32,307 nt of DNA from positions 1 to 32,307 of the forward strand of contig QHTZ01000084.1 in assembly GCA_003221005.1 (NCBI GenBank), in the 5' to 3' direction. The translations under genes and the position numbers were made by a program. Origin of the DNA: Gemmatimonadota bacterium. GTDB lineage: Bacteria > Gemmatimonadota > Gemmatimonadetes > Gemmatimonadales > GWC2-71-9. Numbering within the stretch: position 1 is the stretch's first letter; the number at the start of each line of letters is the position of its first letter. Under the pieces are notes generated by a model. That model was given only the letters and a program-made list of their open reading frames with translations. It ran no database searches and had not been told where the DNA came from. Positions 15,641 through 23,907 of the stretch are shown here, in pieces.

Positions 15641-16866
15641 CGATGTTGCGGCATGAGCCAATTCACCGGATCGAGCGCAATCCCGCCCTGGCCACGGATC
15701 TCGAAGTGCAGATGCGGCCCTTCGTCACTCGACGCGCCGCCGACGTGCCCCACGAGCTGACCCTTGATCACGCGCTCGCCCCGTGTGACGGTGGCGTCGC
15801 TGAGGGAGCCGTAGAAGGTGTAATAGCCACCGCCGTGGTCGAGCAGCACGGAGGTGAGGTAGGTGCCGAGCGGGCCGGCGAGGCTCACGGTCCCGGTCGC
15901 CACGGCGCGCACGGGCGTGCCGGCCGGCGCGCCGATGCCGATGCCGTGCCACGGAAGCCGCGTGTTGTTGGGGCCCGCCGCGGTGCCGAACTGGTAGATG
16001 ACGCGCCCCGGCACGGGCCAGTCGAGCCGGCCGATGTCTGCCGTCGTGATGGCCGCGGCGCCGACGCCGGCGCCCCGGGCCTCGGCCTCGCGGCGCGCCC
16101 GCTCGAGCGCGGCGATCCGGTCGTTCAGCGTGCGCTCGTTGCGCTCGAGCTCGGACAGGCGTTGCGCCGCGGCGCGCGAGCTCCGCCGGGTCTCCCGCAG
16201 GCTCGCCTGGTGCTCGCGCTCGAGCGTCTGATAGCGCTGCAGCTCCTGCGTCCGCTCCGCCTTGCGGCGGGCGAGCGCGTCGCGGGCATCCAGCAGTGCC
16301 TGGCGCTCGCGCGCGATCCGGTCCCGCAGCTTGAACATGTCGTTCGCGAGCAGCCGGTCCTGGCGGCTCACTAGATAGAGATACTTGTAGCGGGACAGCA
16401 GATCACCGAAGCTCTCGGAGGCGAGCAGCACCTGGTAGGCGTAGAGCGGGCCGCGCTTGTAGATGTCCTCGAGCCGCCGCTCCAGGACGGCGCGCTTTTC
16501 CTCGAGCGCGTCCTGGGCGAGGATCAGGTCCACGGTGATCTGGTCGATCTGCCGGGACAGCCCGCCGATCTGCCGGTCGAGCTCGTTGACGATGCGGTTC
16601 GTCGTCTCCTTCTGTCGCTCGATGTTCGACAGCTCGTCGGCGAGGGAATGCGCCTGGGTACGCAGCTGCTCGAGCTCCTGCTCGACCTGCGAGCGCTCGC
16701 GGCGGATGTCTTCGAGGCGACGCTGATTGTCCTGGAGCTGCTGCTCGAGCGGTTGGGGACGCTGGGCGAGAAGCGGGAAACGGGAAACGGGAAACGTGAG
16801 TACCGCGAGCATGACCGCCTGGCGCACCACGTTTCCCGTTTCCCGTTTCTCCTTTCCCGTCTTCAT
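15637..16866 (-). CDS. envC: EnvC-like murein hydrolase activator (coiled coil plus degenerate LytM/M23 domain)
   Basis: A 409-aa periplasmic protein. A signal peptide (1-35, ending SRFPLLAQ) is followed by a long coiled coil (about 38-275) and a C-terminal M23/LytM domain (about 300-405). In EnvC proteins the coiled coil docks on FtsX, and the LytM domain activates cell-wall amidases at division. The canonical HxGxD zinc motif reads PWHGIGIGAP, so both usual ligands appear replaced. YGSLS replaces the catalytic-His motif YxHLS. Only HLHFEIR (385-391) is intact. This fits an activator lacking hydrolase activity, as in E. coli EnvC. ATG at 16866 overlaps the ftsX stop as ATGA. The signal-peptide coding region is largely an inverted pair of 7-base repeats (listed separately). 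The genetic order ftsE-ftsX-envC supports the call. Confidence 0.85.
   Translation of the reverse strand: MKTGKEKRETGNVVRQAVMLAVLTFPVSRFPLLAQRPQPLEQQLQDNQRRLEDIRRERSQVEQELEQLRTQAHSLADELSNIERQKETTNRIVNELDRQIGGLSRQIDQITVDLILAQDALEEKRAVLERRLEDIYKRGPLYAYQVLLASESFGDLLSRYKYLYLVSRQDRLLANDMFKLRDRIARERQALLDARDALARRKAERTQELQRYQTLEREHQASLRETRRSSRAAAQRLSELERNERTLNDRIAALERARREAEARGAGVGAAAITTADIGRLDWPVPGRVIYQFGTAAGPNNTRLPWHGIGIGAPAGTPVRAVATGTVSLAGPLGTYLTSVLLDHGGGYYTFYGSLSDATVTRGERVIKGQLVGHVGGASSDEGPHLHFEIRGQGGIALDPVNWLMPQHR
16774..16851 (-). repeat. Inverted pair of CGGGAAA heptamer repeats inside the envC signal-peptide region
   Basis: The plus strand has three tandem CGGGAAA units (16774-16794) followed by CGTG. 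After a 29-base loop comes CACG and the mirror array of TTTCCCG units (16828-16849). The 22-base arms 16777-16798 and 16828-16849 are perfect reverse complements. The envC mRNA could fold into a 22-bp hairpin beginning about 17 bases after the start codon. The repeats encode EKRETGNV and LTFPVSRFPL of the signal peptide. It is the same architecture (7-base units in opposed arms) as the lepA-rho repeat at 30183-30254. Confidence 0.85.
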
Positions 16867-17720
16867 ACTCGCCGCAAATGCCGGCCGACGCTCGCCGAGC
16901 TCCCGAAGAACCCGATCAGCGTTCCGAACGCCACGATCGCCGACGCTTGCTCGCGCGAGAAGAACGCCGCGTGGAAGAGCCAGCGGTTGATCAGCGTGTA
17001 GGCGGCGAACGACAGCCCGACGGCGACCAGTCCCCCCAGCATGCCCTTGATCGCTCCCTGGAGCAGGAAGGGGCGCCGGATGAAGCCGTCGGTGGCGCCA
17101 ACCAGGCGCATGATGGCGATCTCCCGGCTCCGCTGCAGCACCGCCATGCGGATCGTGGTGCCGATGATGATGATTGCGACGACGGCGAAGGCAGCGCCAA
17201 CCACCAGCCCGACCGCGGCGGCGAGCTGCCGCAGCCGGTCGAGCTTCTCCACCCAGTCCCGCCCAAACCGCACGTCGTCCACGAACCCGAATCCCCGCAG
17301 CCGGTCGGCGACGTCGTTCACGTGGTCGGCGTCGCGAAACCCGGGCTTCAGCTTGACCTCGAGCGACGCTGGCAGTGGGTTGCGCTCGAGCTCCTGGAGC
17401 ACGTCGCGGAATTCGACCAGCTCGGCGCGCGCGCGGGCAAGCGCCCGGTCTTCGGTCACGTAGGTCGCCGACTGCACCTCGGGGAAGGCCTCGATGTCCT
17501 TCACCGCCATGGTCACCGTCTCGACCGGCGTTCCCGGCAGCAGGTACGCCACGATCTCGACCCGCTCGGCGACCTCGCTCAGGGCCTGCTGCAGATTCAC
17601 GGCGACCAGGCCGAACAGCCCGACCACGAACAGCGAGAAGGCGATGGTCGTGACCGACAGCGCCGAGAGCAGAGGGGCGCGCTGGAAGGTGAGCAGGGCC
17701 TCGCGCAGGACCAGCTTCAC
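16863..17720 (-). CDS. ftsX: Cell division protein FtsX (permease-like)
   Basis: A 285-aa inner-membrane protein with the FtsX layout: a cytoplasmic N-terminus, TM1 (about 21-44), a periplasmic domain (about 46-165), TM2 (about 168-190), TM3 (about 222-240) and TM4 (about 255-278). The cytoplasmic loop RSREIAIMRLVGATDGFIRRPFLL (shown in part; RLVGAT is the diagnostic core) lies between TM2 and TM3. With FtsE it forms an ABC-like complex that does not transport but transmits ATP hydrolysis to EnvC, so that septal amidases are activated. GTG at 17720 overlaps the ftsE stop as GTGA, and its stop overlaps envC as ATGA, so all three are translationally coupled. Confidence 0.94.
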   Translation of the reverse strand: MKLVLREALLTFQRAPLLSALSVTTIAFSLFVVGLFGLVAVNLQQALSEVAERVEIVAYLLPGTPVETVTMAVKDIEAFPEVQSATYVTEDRALARARAELVEFRDVLQELERNPLPASLEVKLKPGFRDADHVNDVADRLRGFGFVDDVRFGRDWVEKLDRLRQLAAAVGLVVGAAFAVVAIIIIGTTIRMAVLQRSREIAIMRLVGATDGFIRRPFLLQGAIKGMLGGLVAVGLSFAAYTLINRWLFHAAFFSREQASAIVAFGTLIGFFGSSASVGRHLRRV

Positions 17721-18412
17721 GTGCTCGCCGCCTGATCCCGGGGCTCGTCCACGCCGGAGTCGTACACCAGCGCGCCCTCCTGCAGCTCGATCACCCGGTA
17801 GGGCGCTTGGCGCACCAGGTCGAGATCATGCGTGGCCATCACGACCGCTGTCCCGCTCGCGTTGATGTCGCGCAGCAGCTGGAACACGCCGCGCGTGGCG
17901 CGCTCGTCGAGGTTACCAGTGGGCTCGTCGGCGAGGAGGACCGTCGGCTCGTTCACGAGCGCGCGCGCGATCGCGACCCGCTGCTGCTCGCCCCCGGAGA
18001 GCTCGCGGGGATAGGCCTTGGCCTTCGCCGCGAGCCCCACCTGGGTGAGCACCCGCATCACGCGCGCGGCAATGCCCGCGCGCCGCGCCCCGGTCACCTC
18101 CAGCGCGAAGGCGACGTTTTCCTCCGCGATGCGGTCTTCCAGCAACCGAAAGTCCTGGAACACGATCCCCAGGCGGCGCCGCAGCTTCGGGATGTCGCGG
18201 CGCGAGATCTCGGCCACGTTGAACCCGGAGACGCGCACTTCGCCGCTCGTCACGGGCTCTTCCGCGTAGATCAGCCGCAGGACGGTGGACTTCCCGGCGC
18301 CCGAGTGGCCGGTGAGGAAGGCGAACTCGCCCTTGGCGATGTGGAAGGAGACGTCCTTCAGCGCCAGGCCGCTCTTCGGGAAGGCCTTGAAGACGCCGGT
18401 GAACTTGATCAC
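17717..18412 (-). CDS. ftsE: Cell division ATP-binding protein FtsE
   Basis: A 231-aa ABC ATPase partner of FtsX. It opens with the typical FtsE start [12 protein letters not shown]. Walker A is GHSGAGKST (35-43), followed by the family Q-loop region [14 protein letters not shown]. The signature is [15 protein letters not shown] (about 138-152), Walker B is [12 protein letters not shown] (about 160-171) and the H-loop is ATHD. FtsE proteins of this type are about 220-230 aa. GTG at 18412 follows the preceding stop directly (TAAGTG), with no room for a separate leader, so expression depends on the upstream cystathionine gamma-synthase-like gene. Confidence 0.95.
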   Translation of the reverse strand: MIKFTGVFKAFPKSGLALKDVSFHIAKGEFAFLTGHSGAGKSTVLRLIYAEEPVTSGEVRVSGFNVAEISRRDIPKLRRRLGIVFQDFRLLEDRIAEENVAFALEVTGARRAGIAARVMRVLTQVGLAAKAKAYPRELSGGEQQRVAIARALVNEPTVLLADEPTGNLDERATRGVFQLLRDINASGTAVVMATHDLDLVRQAPYRVIELQEGALVYDSGVDEPRDQAAST

Positions 18413-19567
18413 TTACAGCTGCGCCAGCGCCTGCGCGAAGTCGGCAATGAGGTCGTCGGCGTCCTCCAGTCCGAGGGAAAATCTCAGGAATCCGTCGGGA
18501 ATGCCAGCCTGCGCCCGCTCCGCGGGCGTGAGGGAGGCGTGCGAGGTGAGCCGCGGCTCGGACACGAGCGTCTCGACTCCCCCCAGGCTGGGGGCGTGCG
18601 CCGCGATCGTGAGGGAACGCAGGAACCGCTCCGCCGCGCGTGCGCCCCCCTTAAGCTCGACGCCCAGCATGCCGCCGTACCCGCTCAGGAGCCGCTTAGC
18701 CGTCGCGTGGTCGGGGTGGGAGGGCAGGCCGGGGTAGTGGACCGCGCTGAACGCCGGCTGCTGGCTGCACCACTGGGCGACCGCGAGCCCGGTGGCGTTG
18801 TGCCGCTCGACGCGCACCGCGAGCGTCTTCATGCCGCGCTCGATCAACCAGCCGGCCATCGGATCGAGCGCCTGGCCCCACACCTGCATCAGCTTGCGCA
18901 CCTCTTCGATCACCGACTCGGTTCCGGCGACCGCGCCCGCGATCACGTCGGAGTGCCCGTTCAGGTACTTGGTCGCGCTGTGGATCACGACGTCCGCGCC
19001 GTGCTCGAGCGGCCGGAAGTTGATCGGCGTGGCGAAGGTCGCATCGACGATCACCGCCAGCCCCTCCGACTGGCCCAGGATCTTCAGGGGCTCGAGATCC
19101 ACCACGCGCAACAGCGGATTAGTCGGCGTCTCCACAAAAATCGCCCGCGTGGTCTTGCGCAACGCGCGCTTCCAGGTGCGGGACTCGAGGGGGTTCACGA
19201 ATGTGACTTCGATGCCGAAACGGACGAACTCCTGCGCGAACAGGCGGTGCACGCCGCCGTAGATCCACTCGCTCGAGAGGAGGTGATCGCCCGGCCGCAG
19301 GACGGCGAGGTGCGCGAGCGCGACCGCGCCCATCCCGCTCGCCACGAAGATCGCGGCCTCCGCCCCCTCGAGCAGTGCAAGGCGTTTCGCGATCGTGAGC
19401 TGGTTGGGGTTGTTGCCGTAGCGCGTGTAGCGGACTTCGGCGGTCGACCCGATCGGGTTCGTGAAGGTGCTGCTCTGGTACAGCGGCGCCGCGACGGGGG
19501 CCCAGTCCGGGCGCGCGGCGGGATCGCCGTGGACCGCGCGAGTCGAGAGGCCGTGCCGGCGCTTCAC
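18413..19567 (-). CDS. Cystathionine gamma-synthase/gamma-lyase family PLP enzyme
   Basis: A 384-aa fold-type I PLP enzyme of the Cys/Met metabolism family. PLP-binding Lys200 is in HSATKYLNGHSD, the pyridine-N Asp175 is in VIVDATFATP, and the cofactor phosphate is bound by ASGMGA (76-81). YTRYGNNPN (47-55) and ETPTNPLLRVVD (146-157) are characteristic. Members make or break cystathionine, O-acylhomoserine or methionine C-S bonds, and sequence alone does not separate synthase from lyase (metB, metC, mccB). GTG at 19567 lies 7 bases after the STAS-like gene stop; no strong Shine-Dalgarno. It is embedded between a regulatory module and ftsE, with no other sulfur gene nearby, so the linkage looks like operon packing. 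Confidence 0.9.
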   Translation of the reverse strand: MKRRHGLSTRAVHGDPAARPDWAPVAAPLYQSSTFTNPIGSTAEVRYTRYGNNPNQLTIAKRLALLEGAEAAIFVASGMGAVALAHLAVLRPGDHLLSSEWIYGGVHRLFAQEFVRFGIEVTFVNPLESRTWKRALRKTTRAIFVETPTNPLLRVVDLEPLKILGQSEGLAVIVDATFATPINFRPLEHGADVVIHSATKYLNGHSDVIAGAVAGTESVIEEVRKLMQVWGQALDPMAGWLIERGMKTLAVRVERHNATGLAVAQWCSQQPAFSAVHYPGLPSHPDHATAKRLLSGYGGMLGVELKGGARAAERFLRSLTIAAHAPSLGGVETLVSEPRLTSHASLTPAERAQAGIPDGFLRFSLGLEDADDLIADFAQALAQL

Positions 19568-19574
19568 GCCCCGC

Positions 19575-20033
19575 TCACGAGCCGATCAGCGCGAACGTGC
19601 CTCCCGGGAGGCGGCCGGCGAGGCGCTGCGCCACGAGCTGCTCCAGCAGCTCGGCGGCTGCGGCGGGCGAGCCAAGGGGGTCTAGGGTGCCATCCGGCCG
19701 CTCGTGCAGCACCGCCAGGCCGTGCCCCGTGAGCACGGGCTCGATCGCTTCGCGGTGCGCGTCGCTGATCCCCCAGAGCAGCAGCAGCACGACCCCTTCC
19801 CGCAGCAGCTTCGCGACGATCTCGTCGGCACAGGAGTAGTCCATGCAGCCCACGCCGCTGAAGTCCATGCGCGCGACTGTCGGGCCATTCCCCGTTCCGT
19901 CGCCCCCCGCCCCCGCCATCACCTGTGAGATCCGCTCCCGCACCACGCGCCCCGTGGGGCGGGTGACGAGGTCCGTGTATACGCCGGAGGAGGATTCGCG
20001 CAGGACGGCATGGACGTCGATGTGCTGAATCAC
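19575..20033 (-). CDS. STAS-like (anti-sigma antagonist/DUF4325-type) protein
   Basis: A 152-aa cytoplasmic protein. The strand-turn-helix MDFSGVGCMDYSCADEIV (56-73) followed by AKLLREGVVLLLLWG matches the STAS or STAS-like pattern (DxSGVxxxDxS...), with Ser67 as a candidate phosphorylation site. About 40 residues of unclear C-terminal extension follow. GTG at 20033 overlaps the stop of the upstream ATPase gene as GTGA. Being coupled to an RsbW-like ATPase strongly suggests a partner-switching pair (kinase/anti-sigma plus antagonist), though no sigma factor or PP2C phosphatase is in the window. Family assignment is moderately sure; the regulated target is unknown. Confidence 0.65.
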   Translation of the reverse strand: MIQHIDVHAVLRESSSGVYTDLVTRPTGRVVRERISQVMAGAGGDGTGNGPTVARMDFSGVGCMDYSCADEIVAKLLREGVVLLLLWGISDAHREAIEPVLTGHGLAVLHERPDGTLDPLGSPAAAAELLEQLVAQRLAGRLPGGTFALIGS

Positions 20034-20938
20034 CGCGCTGTGGACCCCTGTTCGGGTATGATGATGAGCACCTGGGCGCCCGGAAAGGCCGGCAGCCCGT
20101 CTTTCAGCGGTACGTCGTCGTCCCAGCTCGGCACGATCGCGATCCGCGCGGTCCCGCTCCGGATTGCGATCTTCCCCTCCCAGCGGGCGAGATAGCGCCG
20201 GATGCCTGCGAGACCCTGTCCGCGCCCGGGGTCCCGGAACCGGCTCACTCCCTGGATCAGCGCCGCTTCGAGCGCCGCGGCGTCTCCCCAGCGATCCCCA
20301 AAGCGCTTGGCTTGCGTCGGCTCCAGGGAGTGCCGGAATCCCACGCCCGCGTCCGCTACCGCGATCACCACCACCCGCCGCGCCAACGTGCGCCGCCAGT
20401 GGTAGCTCTGCACCGCCACCCAGCCGCCCGTGCCCGCGTGCTCTACAATATTCTGACACGCCTCCGAAAGCGCCATAGCGAAGCCCATCGTCGCCCTCGG
20501 ATCGAGTTGCAGTTCGGACGCCAGAATGGCGGACGCCCGCTGCTGAATCTTGCTGACCACCTCGTGCACGTCCTCCGCCGCCCGCACCGGCGTCACGGGG
20601 AGCAACACGTCGCTCTCCTCGGCGGGCTTGCCCCTAGGGAGGCGACCGTGGATCTCGAACAGCTGCGTGGCCTCGCGAAAGAAGCCGGCCCGCGCCCAGT
20701 AGCTCAGCACGTCGGCTTGGGTGGGCGCAGTGAGCAGGGGCAGCTCCGCGACGCCGCTCCGCTTGGCCGCCTGCCCCGCCGCCAGCAGGGCCACGAGGCC
20801 GTACGGCGAGGCCCATTCCGCCGCGTGCGCGTCGAACAGGAGCCGCTCGCCGTCCTTGGTGGCCTCGGCGAAGGCGCCGGCGAACTGGTCGAATGAGCGG
20901 TCGTCGAACTGGGTCGGCACCTCGACGAGCCGGGTCAT
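20030..20938 (-). CDS. RsbW-like regulatory ATPase with N-terminal STAS-like region
   Basis: A 302-aa soluble protein. The C-terminal half (about 118-295) is a GHKL ATPase: N-box SEACQNIVEH (158-167), G1 box VADAGVGF (194-201) and G2 box GRGQGLAGIRRYL (238-250). No histidine-kinase dimerisation domain is visible, so it is more like anti-sigma/serine kinases (RsbW, BtrW). The N-terminal 100 residues (LLFDAHAAEWASPYGLVALLAAG, here cut by the rules of the family alignment) resemble a STAS-like fold followed by a helical linker. It would thus carry its own antagonist-like domain. ATG at 20938 overlaps the PfkB stop as ATGA, and its stop overlaps the STAS-like start as GTGA. It probably forms a partner-switching module with the next gene. 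Confidence 0.72.
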   Translation of the reverse strand: MTRLVEVPTQFDDRSFDQFAGAFAEATKDGERLLFDAHAAEWASPYGLVALLAAGQAAKRSGVAELPLLTAPTQADVLSYWARAGFFREATQLFEIHGRLPRGKPAEESDVLLPVTPVRAAEDVHEVVSKIQQRASAILASELQLDPRATMGFAMALSEACQNIVEHAGTGGWVAVQSYHWRRTLARRVVVIAVADAGVGFRHSLEPTQAKRFGDRWGDAAALEAALIQGVSRFRDPGRGQGLAGIRRYLARWEGKIAIRSGTARIAIVPSWDDDVPLKDGLPAFPGAQVLIIIPEQGSTAR

Positions 20939-21852
20939 ACCGACGTGAGCCGGCCGAGCAGGTGGTCGCGGAGCCCGGTGGCGCCCCGGTATGTGACGTT
21001 GCGGGCGCCCATGAGCGTCCCGAGTTGCAGCGCCTCCTTGAGGCTCGCCCCACCGAGCAGCGCCGCCACGACGCTCGCGCCGAACACGTCGCCACACCCG
21101 GTCGGATCGCCGCCACGCCCCGGGATCGAGGGACCGGCGGCGGGGATCCGGGCAGTGCGGACAGGCCGTCCGGTGAAACAGGCCGCACCCTTGCTGCCGA
21201 GCGTCACCACGAGCGTCCCGCACCCTTGGGCCAAGGCGCCCGCCGCGACAACGAGCGGGTCGTCCCCGAGCTGGCGCATCTCGTCCTCGTTCAGCTGCAC
21301 GGTGTCGAAGCAGCCAAACCACGCGGGTGCATTCGGCAGTCCCTGAGGCACGCGCGTCCCATCGGGCTCCTTGCCGAGGAACAGGTTGTGGAGGTCCGCA
21401 TACAGGAAGCGGGGGAACCCGCGGCGCAGGAACTGCGCGGTGCCGAGGTCCATCTCGTAGCCGGAAATGAAATTGAGGTAGAGGGCGTCGAGGTCCGTGA
21501 CCATCGGGCCCAGCTCGGCCCAGGTCCAGGGGGGCACGCCGCCCGTGAGCTGTTCGCAGCGGCGCTCCGCTTCGAGGTATCGCAGCGTGACCCGGTTGTT
21601 CGGCTCCGGGACCTCGATGAAGCGCGCGCGCGGCGCGACGTGCCCCAGCGAGCGCAGGAACTCGTTGGCCCGCGCGGCGAGGTCCCGCCCCACCTTCACG
21701 AGCGGCACGATCTCCCATCCCGCGGGGATAGTGGCGTCGAGCGCGGCGAGTGAGTAGGATATGCCGCCCCATTCCCCGACCGCGTGTTGCGCGGGCTCGC
21801 GATCGTAGATCGTGTCCCACACCATCGAGCCGAGGACGCCAAGGCGTTTCAC
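20935..21852 (-). CDS. PfkB-family carbohydrate/nucleoside kinase
   Basis: A 305-aa ribokinase-fold kinase. The N-terminus VKRLGVLGSMVWDTI and GEWGGISYSLAAL (26-38) are the substrate-binding strands and the di-glycine switch of PfkB proteins. GGDPTGCGDVFGAS (247-260) is PfkB signature 2 with catalytic Asp255. VQLNEDEMRQL and TLGSKGA in the middle are also typical. The substrate (fructose, ribose, adenosine or other) cannot be told. GTG at 21852 overlaps the ROK stop as GTGA; an upstream extension of the frame is antisense noise. Two sugar kinases in tandem (with ROK) suggest carbohydrate catabolism or recycling of cell-envelope sugars. Confidence 0.85.
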   Translation of the reverse strand: MKRLGVLGSMVWDTIYDREPAQHAVGEWGGISYSLAALDATIPAGWEIVPLVKVGRDLAARANEFLRSLGHVAPRARFIEVPEPNNRVTLRYLEAERRCEQLTGGVPPWTWAELGPMVTDLDALYLNFISGYEMDLGTAQFLRRGFPRFLYADLHNLFLGKEPDGTRVPQGLPNAPAWFGCFDTVQLNEDEMRQLGDDPLVVAAGALAQGCGTLVVTLGSKGAACFTGRPVRTARIPAAGPSIPGRGGDPTGCGDVFGASVVAALLGGASLKEALQLGTLMGARNVTYRGATGLRDHLLGRLTSV

Positions 21853-22814
21853 GGACTGCCCCAGGTGCGGCGCATGAACACCGCCGCGGCGCCGTACACC
21901 CCGGCCGTGCCGGTGAGCTCGCCCGGGACGATGCGGCACGCGGCCGACGCCGGCTTGAACGCGCGCCGCTTGACCTCGCTGCGCAGCGGCACGAACAGCT
22001 GGTCGCCGGCGAGGGTCACCCCACCGCAGATCACCACGACCTGTGGATTGAAGATGTTGATGATGTTGGCAACGCCCGCACCCAGCACCTTCGCCGTGTC
22101 GTGGACGACCTCGCGGGCGTACGCGTCTCCGTCGTGCGACGCTTCGTAGATCACCTGGGCTGTGATCTTCGAGAGGTCGTCCTGCACGTACGCAGGGAGC
22201 GAGGTCTCGGCGCCGGCTTCGATGCCTTCCACCGCGCGGGCCGCGATCGCCGGGCCCGAGGCATACGCTTCGAGGCAGCCATAGTTGCCGCACTTGCAGC
22301 GGCGCCCCGTCGAGTCGATGGTCATGTGGCCGAGCTCTCCGGCGATGTCGGAGGCGCCGTGGTAGATCTCGCCGTCGAGCACGATCCCGCCGCCGATTCC
22401 CGTGCCGATGGTGAGGCCGACCACGTGGTTCGACCCGCGCGCCGCGCCGCGCCACCACTCGCCGAAGATCGCGCAGTTCGCGTCATTGTCGAGCGTTCCG
22501 GGAAGCCCCAGCGCCCCCGACAGCCGGTCGCGCAAGGGGAAGTTGGTCCAGCCCAGGTTCGGCGTGAGCAGCACCACACCGCGCGCGGTGTCGAGCGGCC
22601 CTGGCGCCCCGATGCCCACGCCGGCGATCTCCTTGCCGCGCGCCGCGGCGATCGAAGTGCGCACCAGCTTCGCGATGCGCTCGAGCACGGCGTCCGCCCC
22701 CCGCTCGGCGAGCGTGGGCTCGGACACCAGCCCCAGGATCTCCGACCCGTCCTCGGCCACCGTGCCGACGACGAGATTTGTTCCCCCGATGTCAATCCCG
22801 ACGACGTAGCGCAC
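21849..22814 (-). CDS. ROK-family sugar kinase (glucokinase-like)
   Basis: A 321-aa ROK protein that phosphorylates glucose or a related hexose. GIDIGGTNLVVG (6-17) binds ATP phosphate, DNDANCAIFGEW (109-120) includes catalytic Asp111, and ELGHMTID (160-167) plus CKCGNYGCLE (173-182) hold the structural zinc site (CxCGxxGCxE). There is no N-terminal helix-turn-helix, so it is an enzyme, not a ROK repressor. The GTG start at 22814 lies inside the preceding glycosyltransferase gene, giving a 23-base overlap; no later start would keep the GIDIGGT motif. Glucokinase is the likeliest identity, but N-acetyl-hexosamine kinases share these motifs. Confidence 0.9.
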   Translation of the reverse strand: MRYVVGIDIGGTNLVVGTVAEDGSEILGLVSEPTLAERGADAVLERIAKLVRTSIAAARGKEIAGVGIGAPGPLDTARGVVLLTPNLGWTNFPLRDRLSGALGLPGTLDNDANCAIFGEWWRGAARGSNHVVGLTIGTGIGGGIVLDGEIYHGASDIAGELGHMTIDSTGRRCKCGNYGCLEAYASGPAIAARAVEGIEAGAETSLPAYVQDDLSKITAQVIYEASHDGDAYAREVVHDTAKVLGAGVANIINIFNPQVVVICGGVTLAGDQLFVPLRSEVKRRAFKPASAACRIVPGELTGTAGVYGAAAVFMRRTWGSP

Positions 22815-23901
22815 CCGTCTCCTCGATCGTGGCGAGCACCGTCGCCACGCGTAGATCCTTCATGCAGCGGTGGTGCCCCAGCGGACATGCCGGCGGCCCG
22901 TGATCCGAGCAGGGTCGGCACACGAGCCCTGTCACCCCCAGCGTCGCGTCGTCCGCGGCGATCGGTCCGAATCCGAACTCGGGAATCGTCGGCCCGAACA
23001 ACGCGACCACCGGGGTGCCCATCGCGGAGGCGAGATGGAGCGGTGCGCTATCATTAGTTACGAGCAGCATCGCCCGACGAATCAATACCGCCGCCTGTCG
23101 CAACGTAAGACGCCCGCAGGCATCGACCGCCCGACCGCCTGAGCGCCTGACCGCCTTGACGATAGCCTCCCCGAGCGCCGAGTCTTCCGGCCCTCCTACC
23201 ACCACGACCGCGCAACGCGGCGCCAGCCGCCCGGCAAGCTCCTCATAGTAGGGCCAGCGCTTGCTCCCCCAAATCGAGCCCGGGGCGAGCGTCACGAACT
23301 CGTCCACTCCCCTGACCCCGGCAGCCGCTAGGAAAGCCGCGGCGGTCTGCTCATCCCCCGGCGTGGGGTAGATCCGGGGCGCGAAGGATCCGGACGGTGC
23401 CTCTGCTAGCGCGAGCATCCGGTCGATCTCGTGGCCGTCGACCGGCCGCGCGCGGGCCTCCGTGTAGAGCAGCGGCCAGCCGTCGGCGAAGCCGATGCGG
23501 CGCGGCACCCGCGCCAGGAGCGCGAGCAGCGCGCTGCGCAGCGAGCGGTGCGGAAGGAATGCAACCTCGTAGTGCGCCGCTCGCAGCGCCCTCCCCAGCC
23601 GCACGAAGCCGCTCAGACCCCGATCCTTTCCTCTCTTATCATAGGAGATCACGCGCCGGACCGAGGGGTGGGTCTCGACCAGGGGCGCCGCAGCGGGCGT
23701 CGTAACGACGTCCACCGCCCCGTGGCGCTGTGCGAGCGCCTCGAGCAACGGCGTCGTGAGCACGACATCGCCGAGGAATGCGGTTTGGATGACCAGAACG
23801 CGAGCGGTGGAGGCGTCAGGCATGAGAGCGTGGAATTTGACCGGGCGCGGGTACAGTCGGTAGGCATCCGCTCGCGAGGCGACAGCCTCCGCGTCGCTCA
23901 C
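22792..23901 (-). CDS. Glycosyltransferase family 9 (heptosyltransferase-like)
   Basis: A 369-aa GT-B enzyme of family 9, which adds heptose (from ADP-heptose) to the inner core of lipopolysaccharide on the cytoplasmic face. VLVIQTAFLGDVVLTTPLLE (35-54) is the N-domain start, APGSIWGSKRWP is the first half of the donor site, and TNDSAPLHLASAMGTPVVAL with FGPT is the ADP-heptose binding signature. CRPCSDHGPPACPLGHHRCM is the Cys-rich late motif found in many heptosyltransferases. The start is uncertain: GTG 23901 lies 6 bases after the upstream stop, but the family usually starts close to the VLVIQ strand, and ATG 23823 (residue 27) is an alternative with no clear Shine-Dalgarno. It implies a diderm with LPS-like glycolipid. 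Confidence 0.88.
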   Translation of the reverse strand: MSDAEAVASRADAYRLYPRPVKFHALMPDASTARVLVIQTAFLGDVVLTTPLLEALAQRHGAVDVVTTPAAAPLVETHPSVRRVISYDKRGKDRGLSGFVRLGRALRAAHYEVAFLPHRSLRSALLALLARVPRRIGFADGWPLLYTEARARPVDGHEIDRMLALAEAPSGSFAPRIYPTPGDEQTAAAFLAAAGVRGVDEFVTLAPGSIWGSKRWPYYEELAGRLAPRCAVVVVGGPEDSALGEAIVKAVRRSGGRAVDACGRLTLRQAAVLIRRAMLLVTNDSAPLHLASAMGTPVVALFGPTIPEFGFGPIAADDATLGVTGLVCRPCSDHGPPACPLGHHRCMKDLRVATVLATIEETGALRRRD

Positions 23902-23907
23902 CCACCA

